This document shows, piece after piece, positions 60,262 to 64,000 of a DNA stretch of 64,000 nucleotides. Both the position numbers and the translations under genes were made by a program. Location: contig NZ_WACP01000001.1 in the NCBI RefSeq assembly GCF_008973665.1, positions 124,001 to 188,000 of the forward strand, written 5' to 3'. The stretch is from Paenibacillus tengchongensis (lineage in GTDB: Bacteria; Bacillota; Bacilli; Paenibacillales; Paenibacillaceae). Numbering within the stretch: position 1 is the stretch's first letter; every line of letters begins with the position of its first letter. Under the pieces are notes generated by a model. That model saw only the letters and a program-made list of their open reading frames with translations. It had not been told where the DNA came from and ran no database searches.

Positions 60262-60453
60262 ATGCTCGTGAATATTATTATTGCAGGCGCCGTGTTCGGG
60301 TATTCGGGCTGGATGATTTACCGCCATGTGCAGAAAGGTAAAGAAGGGGCCTGCGCCGGCTGCGATAAGGCCAAAAGCTGTGCTGCCGCAACGCTTGATT
60401 CGCCGCTTTCCTGCTGCGGCCCCGCGGCCTCCGACAAGAAGCTGCAGGCATAA
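60262..60453 (+). CDS. FeoB-associated Cys-rich membrane protein
   Basis: A 63-residue protein: one membrane helix (about residues 3-20), then a Cys-rich tail with CAGCDKAKSC and CCG. This layout and position are those of the FeoB-associated Cys-rich family, which takes the place of FeoC in many Firmicutes. The Cys residues may bind iron or a cluster. GGTGAT lies six bases before the ATG. It is the last gene of the feo operon; no terminator separates it from the next small gene. Confidence 0.85.
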   Translation: MLVNIIIAGAVFGYSGWMIYRHVQKGKEGACAGCDKAKSCAAATLDSPLSCCGPAASDKKLQA

Positions 60454-60482
60454 AGAATAATTGGTAAATATTCACAAGATTT

Positions 60483-60550
60483 GAATCCCTCCGGAGCGGG
60501 TATGTTTGTTGTAAGCAACTACAGCAAGCAACTTTATCTGGGAGGGATTC
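60483..60550 (+). promoter_or_regulatory. RNA stem that would hide the ribosome site of the next small gene
   Basis: GAATCCCTCC (60483-60492) is a perfect complement of GGAGGGATTC (60541-60550), which contains the ribosome binding site of the ATG at 60553. The 48-base loop has an inner GTTG-taag-CAAC hairpin and a direct repeat of AAGCAACT. A folded transcript would mask the site. Confidence 0.6.
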
Positions 60551-60552
60551 GC

Positions 60553-60699
60553 ATGAATACCAAGAAGACATTGTTTACCACTGTAGCGCTGGGAGCTGCC
60601 TATCTATTAAAGAATAAACAGACTCGCGATAAGATTATTGGCGGTGTACAGTCTTTCACCAATCAGGTCAAAGCCAAGAAATCCGGCGGTACCCTATAA
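60553..60699 (+). CDS. 48-residue small protein, unknown function
   Basis: MNTKKTLFTTVALGAAYLLK then KNKQTRDKIIGGVQSFTNQV and a basic tail; the N-terminal third is mildly hydrophobic (residues 7-19), similar in feel to YtxH-like membrane-tail proteins. The ribosome site GGGAGGG lies six bases before the ATG but is inside an inverted repeat. The gene follows the feo operon by 99 bases and ends at a long perfect hairpin. Confidence 0.55.
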   Translation: MNTKKTLFTTVALGAAYLLKNKQTRDKIIGGVQSFTNQVKAKKSGGTL

Positions 60700-60734
60700 C
60701 ACACCGTCCGCCGGTTAGTTTAGCGGCAGCCAAA

Positions 60735-60775
60735 AAAGCCTGAGGTTTCTGCAATTGCAGAAGCCTCAGGCTTTT
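60735..60775. terminator. Rho-independent terminator, bidirectional
   Basis: AAAGCCTGAGG and CCTCAGGCTTT with the inner TTCTGCAATTGCAGAA palindrome give a very long stem, with A- and T-runs on both sides. Confidence 0.9.
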
Positions 60776-60788
60776 GCCTGTAGTTCAT

Positions 60789-61892
60789 CTATTGAATCAG
60801 CGGGAGCGTAATGGTAAACCGCGTCCCTTCGTTCAACCGGCTGCTCACCGAGATGCAGCCGCCGTGATTCTTAACAATCCGGTCGCTGACCGACAGCCCC
60901 AGTCCGGTCCCGTTCTCCTTCGTTGTAAAGAAGGGCTTAAACAACCTGTCCAAAGTGCAGATGTCCATTCCCTTGCCATTGTCCGAAATGAAGATGCGGA
61001 CTTCCCCACCTTCGCGGCGTGCGCCAATTTCAATGCGGCCGGAGAAATCGTCCACACGCTCCGTGATCGCTTCCATAGCATTGCGGATCATATTTAGAAC
61101 CACTTGCTTCATCTGTTTAATATCACCGGAGATAACCATATCTTCATGCAGCGGGTGAAGATTGATCTGAGTACCTTTCATCAGGGCTTCACTTTCCGCG
61201 AGCAATACAACCTCTTTAAGCAGAGCAGATACCGGAATCATAGTCACTTGGGGAACCGAGGGCTTGGAGGAAGACAAAAATTCATGAATAATATCGTTGG
61301 CCCGGTCAATTTCGGCAAGGATAATCTTGGCATACTCCTCCTTGCCAAGCTGGTGGAGGTAAGGGTGCAGTAATTGGATGAAGCCGCGGATCGCTGTAAG
61401 CGGATTCCGAATCTCGTGGGCAATGGAGGCGGACAGCTTGCCCAGCATGGCCAGACTATCGTTCTGGTATGCGGTCTGTTCAATCAGCTTGAAATCAGAT
61501 ATTTCTTTTACCGTAAACAAATAATAGCCCCGCATCTGTTCTCCGCAGAACAAGGATATGCGCCAGTAGCGGCCGTATTCGTCCATAAACTCATAGCACT
61601 GCTTCCCTTTGAGCACCATTTCACGATAACTCCGCAGCAGATGCTTCTTCTTGAAACGGCCCAGTTGAACGTTCGATAACAGATCGGACATAGTGCAGCC
61701 CACTAAGGAATGACGCGTTAATTCAAGCATTCCATACATCTGTCTGTTGACGAACGTAAGCATGCCCTCCTCATCAAAAAGCATAATTCCGCTGTCAATG
61801 TGCTCCAGTACATCTTCATATGTAGTGTCCATGGAACCAGATTGAAACATTCTTTCCGGCAGAAGCAGGCTTTCCTGATATTGGCTGATCAC
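60789..61892 (-). CDS. PAS-domain sensor histidine kinase, cytoplasmic
   Basis: A 367-residue kinase without membrane segments. PAS domain (about 25-135), HisKA with His159 in ASIAHEIRNPLTAIRGF, and HATPase with NMIRNAMEAI (N box), DNGKGM (G1), PFFTTKENGTGLGLSV (F and G2 boxes). The architecture resembles the sporulation kinases of Bacillales (KinE/KinA type) that feed phosphate into the Spo0 relay; there is no partner response regulator next to it, as is usual for these. The start is GTG at 61892 with AAAGGGGG about 10 bases upstream. The 430 bases between it and the next gene (61893-62325) contain no gene. Confidence 0.88.
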   Translation of the reverse strand: MISQYQESLLLPERMFQSGSMDTTYEDVLEHIDSGIMLFDEEGMLTFVNRQMYGMLELTRHSLVGCTMSDLLSNVQLGRFKKKHLLRSYREMVLKGKQCYEFMDEYGRYWRISLFCGEQMRGYYLFTVKEISDFKLIEQTAYQNDSLAMLGKLSASIAHEIRNPLTAIRGFIQLLHPYLHQLGKEEYAKIILAEIDRANDIIHEFLSSSKPSVPQVTMIPVSALLKEVVLLAESEALMKGTQINLHPLHEDMVISGDIKQMKQVVLNMIRNAMEAITERVDDFSGRIEIGARREGGEVRIFISDNGKGMDICTLDRLFKPFFTTKENGTGLGLSVSDRIVKNHGGCISVSSRLNEGTRFTITLPLIQ

Positions 61893-62248
61893 GATACGAT
61901 GTTCCCCCTTTACCGCTTTTGGACGCAGATGCTAAAGCGACATCAAATTACTATGTATTTGATTATATGACGAAGCCGCCAGAACATTCGGAAATCGTAA
62001 TATTAAATCCAACCGTTTCATCTATATTCCAATCATATCCAAGAGCAGAAGACAACGCAATCGGAGAAACTGTCGAATGGCAGATTTATTGATAAAAATG
62101 ATTCTTAAGACACATTAAATCTCATGTCATGCACACGCCCTTGAAACAACTGCAAATATTGACTATCCAGTCACAAAAATACGGATAAAAACCCCGCCGT
62201 TTTGGGATTTGTTTCAAACCGCTGCACAGCAAAAAAATGCGCAACAAA

Positions 62249-62280
62249 AAAAGCCTCCGCAGCTGCGAGGGCTTCTTTTA
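62249..62280 (-). terminator. Terminator of the zinc-finger-like gene
   Basis: AGCC..CGCAGCTGCG..GGCT stem with T-runs on both sides; on the minus strand at least six T residues follow. Confidence 0.6.
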
Positions 62281-62325
62281 TGAGCATCTATCCACTTTTG
62301 GCGTCATTTATGCCTGTACCAACCG

Positions 62326-62733
62326 CTATGCTTTCTGTTGGAGACGAAGACGGCGCTGGCTCATTACGGCAAGCCGTTTCTTCAGTTCCCGTTCCCATTT
62401 GGTGTCGCCGATTCGCTTGGCTACAGCCAGCAAGTCCAGGGCCATGTCGATCTGGCTGCGCACAATCGCCAGCGGATCCTCGCTTTCCAGATTTACGACG
62501 TTCTCGAAGATGGCTTCGTCATCCTCCATGACGTAGTCCTGAAAATCCACATCCGTTACACCGTCGCCATGGGCGTATTCCGCGAGAATCTCATACTCGT
62601 TTTCGACCTTGTAATGTACCTCCACCCGGTGGCATACCGGACAAAACAGCAGGGGAACATTATGGACTTGCGTGCGATAATGCTTTAGGGTTCCCTTAGT
62701 TCCAACCATACTCGCTCCACAGCAAAAGCTCAT
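62326..62733 (-). CDS. Hypothetical protein with Cys pairs (zinc-finger-like N terminus)
   Basis: A 135-residue protein. FCCGASMVGTKG and LFCPVCHRVEVHYKVENE give Cys pairs spaced like a treble-clef or YgiT-type zinc finger in the first 40 residues. An acidic stretch (about 55-85) and a basic helical C terminus (WERELKKRLAVMSQRRLRL) follow. The function is unknown. GGAGGG precedes the ATG by about nine bases. It is a single-gene unit upstream of a hairpin terminator. Confidence 0.55.
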   Translation of the reverse strand: MSFCCGASMVGTKGTLKHYRTQVHNVPLLFCPVCHRVEVHYKVENEYEILAEYAHGDGVTDVDFQDYVMEDDEAIFENVVNLESEDPLAIVRSQIDMALDLLAVAKRIGDTKWERELKKRLAVMSQRRLRLQQKA

Positions 62734-62958
62734 TATTGTTCACCCTCCCCTGAGTATAGACACTTGTATTCTTATTATTGTATTACAATTACGCCGCAGA
62801 GATTCCATGTTCCGCAGGTTCAAAGCAGACCTTCTGCACCCAAATTCAGCCTGATTACTACTTCCGGCAGTCTGGTGCAAAAAACCCCCTCGCCTGGAAT
62901 CTACCCGGAAGGAGGTTTCATTAGTCTATCAAAGAACAGGGACGAAGACAAATGGGGA

Positions 62959-63498
62959 TTACAGGTTCTTATCACCCGGCTGCCAGTTCATGGCGCATAG
63001 TCCGCCGGACTGCAAAGCTTGCAGCACACGCAGTGTTTCGTCGACGCTTCGTCCGATATCATTATGGTTGACCACTTCATACTTCAGTTCACCGTCGGGA
63101 TCAATAATGAACAGACCGCGCAGTGCCACACCTTCCTCTTCGATCAACACCCCGTAATCAGCCGCTACCTTCTTGGTAATGTCTGAGGCTAGCGGGTAAT
63201 TTACAGGTCCGAGGCCGTTCTTATCCTTCGGCAGGCTGATCCAGGCTTTATGGCTGTGCACCGAATCGACGCTAACACCCAGTATTTCGGTATCCAAATC
63301 CGCAAAGTCAGCAGCAAACTCGCTTAGAGCGGTAATCTCCGTAGGACAAACATAGGTGAAATCGAGCGGATAAAAGAATAAGACCAGCCATTTGCCCCGA
63401 TAGTCGGACAAGCTTCTGACGCCGAATTCCTGGCCGTCGCCGGTTACAACCTCCATGGTGAAATCAGGGGCTTGCCTGCCCACCAAACGTTCCGCCAT
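62959..63498 (-). CDS. Typical 2-Cys peroxiredoxin
   Basis: A 179-residue AhpC/Prx1-type peroxidase. The peroxidatic Cys51 is in DFTYVCPTE and the resolving Cys168 in GGLCAMNWQPG; PLASDITKKVAADYGVL is a family phrase. It reduces peroxides in the cytoplasm and resembles B. subtilis YkuU. No AhpF partner is adjacent, so thioredoxin is the likely reductant. ATG 63498 has AAGGAGG about nine bases upstream; upstream codons in frame lie in the leader. A perfect PerR box lies 168 bases before the start. Confidence 0.9.
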   Translation of the reverse strand: MAERLVGRQAPDFTMEVVTGDGQEFGVRSLSDYRGKWLVLFFYPLDFTYVCPTEITALSEFAADFADLDTEILGVSVDSVHSHKAWISLPKDKNGLGPVNYPLASDITKKVAADYGVLIEEEGVALRGLFIIDPDGELKYEVVNHNDIGRSVDETLRVLQALQSGGLCAMNWQPGDKNL

Positions 63499-63617
63499 CC
63501 AAACAATCCTCCTTATGAATATGTAAAGCAAAAAAACAATAACATGCACGTCAAGCAAGATAAATGCTATCCTTGTAACAAGGATTCTATCTAGCTTGTC
63601 TACCAGCTGTTGACCAA

Positions 63618-63646
63618 ATGGTAGCACTGCAGAAATCCAAAGTCAA
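63618..63646 (-). promoter_or_regulatory. Candidate promoter of the peroxiredoxin gene
   Basis: Minus-strand TTGACT (63641-63646), 17 bases, TACCAT (63618-63623). The leader of about 110 bases contains an ATCCTTG-taa-CAAGGAT hairpin at 63569-63585. Confidence 0.5.
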
Positions 63647-63665
63647 TATTGCATTTATTACTTAA

Positions 63666-63680
63666 TTATAATGATTATAA
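63666..63680. promoter_or_regulatory. PerR box
   Basis: TTATAATGATTATAA is an exact match to the PerR consensus TTATAATNATTATAA. It lies 20 bases upstream of the peroxiredoxin -35 candidate and 63 bases beyond the stop of leuB. Confidence 0.78.
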
Positions 63681-63742
63681 ATTAAGTACCTTTTGTGAAG
63701 TTTTTTGATTTTCCGCTTCATTAAAGGAGAATCCGGTTTAAT

Positions 63743-64000
<258 letters not shown>

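Noticed and set aside
62071-62077. TGTCGAA, a Spo0A-box-like heptamer upstream of the histidine kinase
   Set aside because: A single 7-base match is expected by chance many times in a window of this size.

Overview
The window looks like a chromosomal segment of a Paenibacillus-type endospore former. It has fairly high GC coding DNA with AT-rich promoters, and many Bacillales-typical genes: yhaM, pspA/pspC, an IDEAL-domain protein, a YjcZ-like tiny protein, a PucR-regulated purine operon and a cytoplasmic PAS-HisKA sporulation-type kinase. PerR and Fur operator sequences are also present. No insertion sequence, prophage, CRISPR array or rRNA was seen; the only RNA gene recognised is one tRNA-Gly(TCC).

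Region 1 (1-8.8 kb, minus strand) is the start of a hybrid polyketide/non-ribosomal peptide operon. A KS-AT-DH-KR-ACP module is followed by a KS-AT-carrier module and then the first residues of an NRPS condensation domain cut by the window edge. A good sigma-A-like promoter sits just upstream of the first PKS gene. Region 2 (9-22.3 kb) is a housekeeping and stress mixture: two serine hydrolases, small membrane and zinc-ribbon proteins, a YfbR-like HD phosphatase, PspC-PspA, a DEDDh exonuclease overlapping yhaM tail to tail, a secreted protein with three flavinylation-type FMN-binding domains, a ferrochelatase of the Gram-negative type, and an IDEAL-domain protein.

Region 3 (22.7-47 kb) is the most coherent block, a purine salvage and catabolism supercluster on the minus strand. 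It holds pucR, pucA, pucB, a BMP-family nucleoside ABC transporter (lipoprotein, ATPase, two permeases), pucC, pucD, pucE, the decarboxylase part of pucL, pucM, pucH, pucF, pucG and an adenine deaminase. Next to it are a gamma-glutamyltransferase-fold protein and an amidase resembling the HpxW/HpxY pair of Klebsiella purine degradation, divergent from a pair of short chromate-family transporters. Together these would take adenine or xanthine through allantoin and allantoate to oxalurate/oxamate, releasing ammonia. No uricase is present in the window. Two perfect GlnR/TnrA-type sites precede pucR and a one-mismatch site precedes the transporter, which points to nitrogen-limitation control.

Region 4 (47-64 kb) carries an ABC-F ATPase preceded by its own promoter, small ORF and terminator (a possible attenuator). 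It also carries ASCH and NUDIX proteins, a TRM11-like RNA methyltransferase, an M20 dipeptidase, small membrane proteins, a MASE3-like/GGDEF/EAL protein with a degenerate GGDEF domain, and a DRE-TIM aldolase-like protein. A Fur-box feoA-feoB-Cys-rich operon follows, then a small gene whose ribosome binding site is buried in a perfect inverted repeat, a histidine kinase, a peroxiredoxin with a perfect PerR box upstream, and the 3' end of leuB at the right edge.
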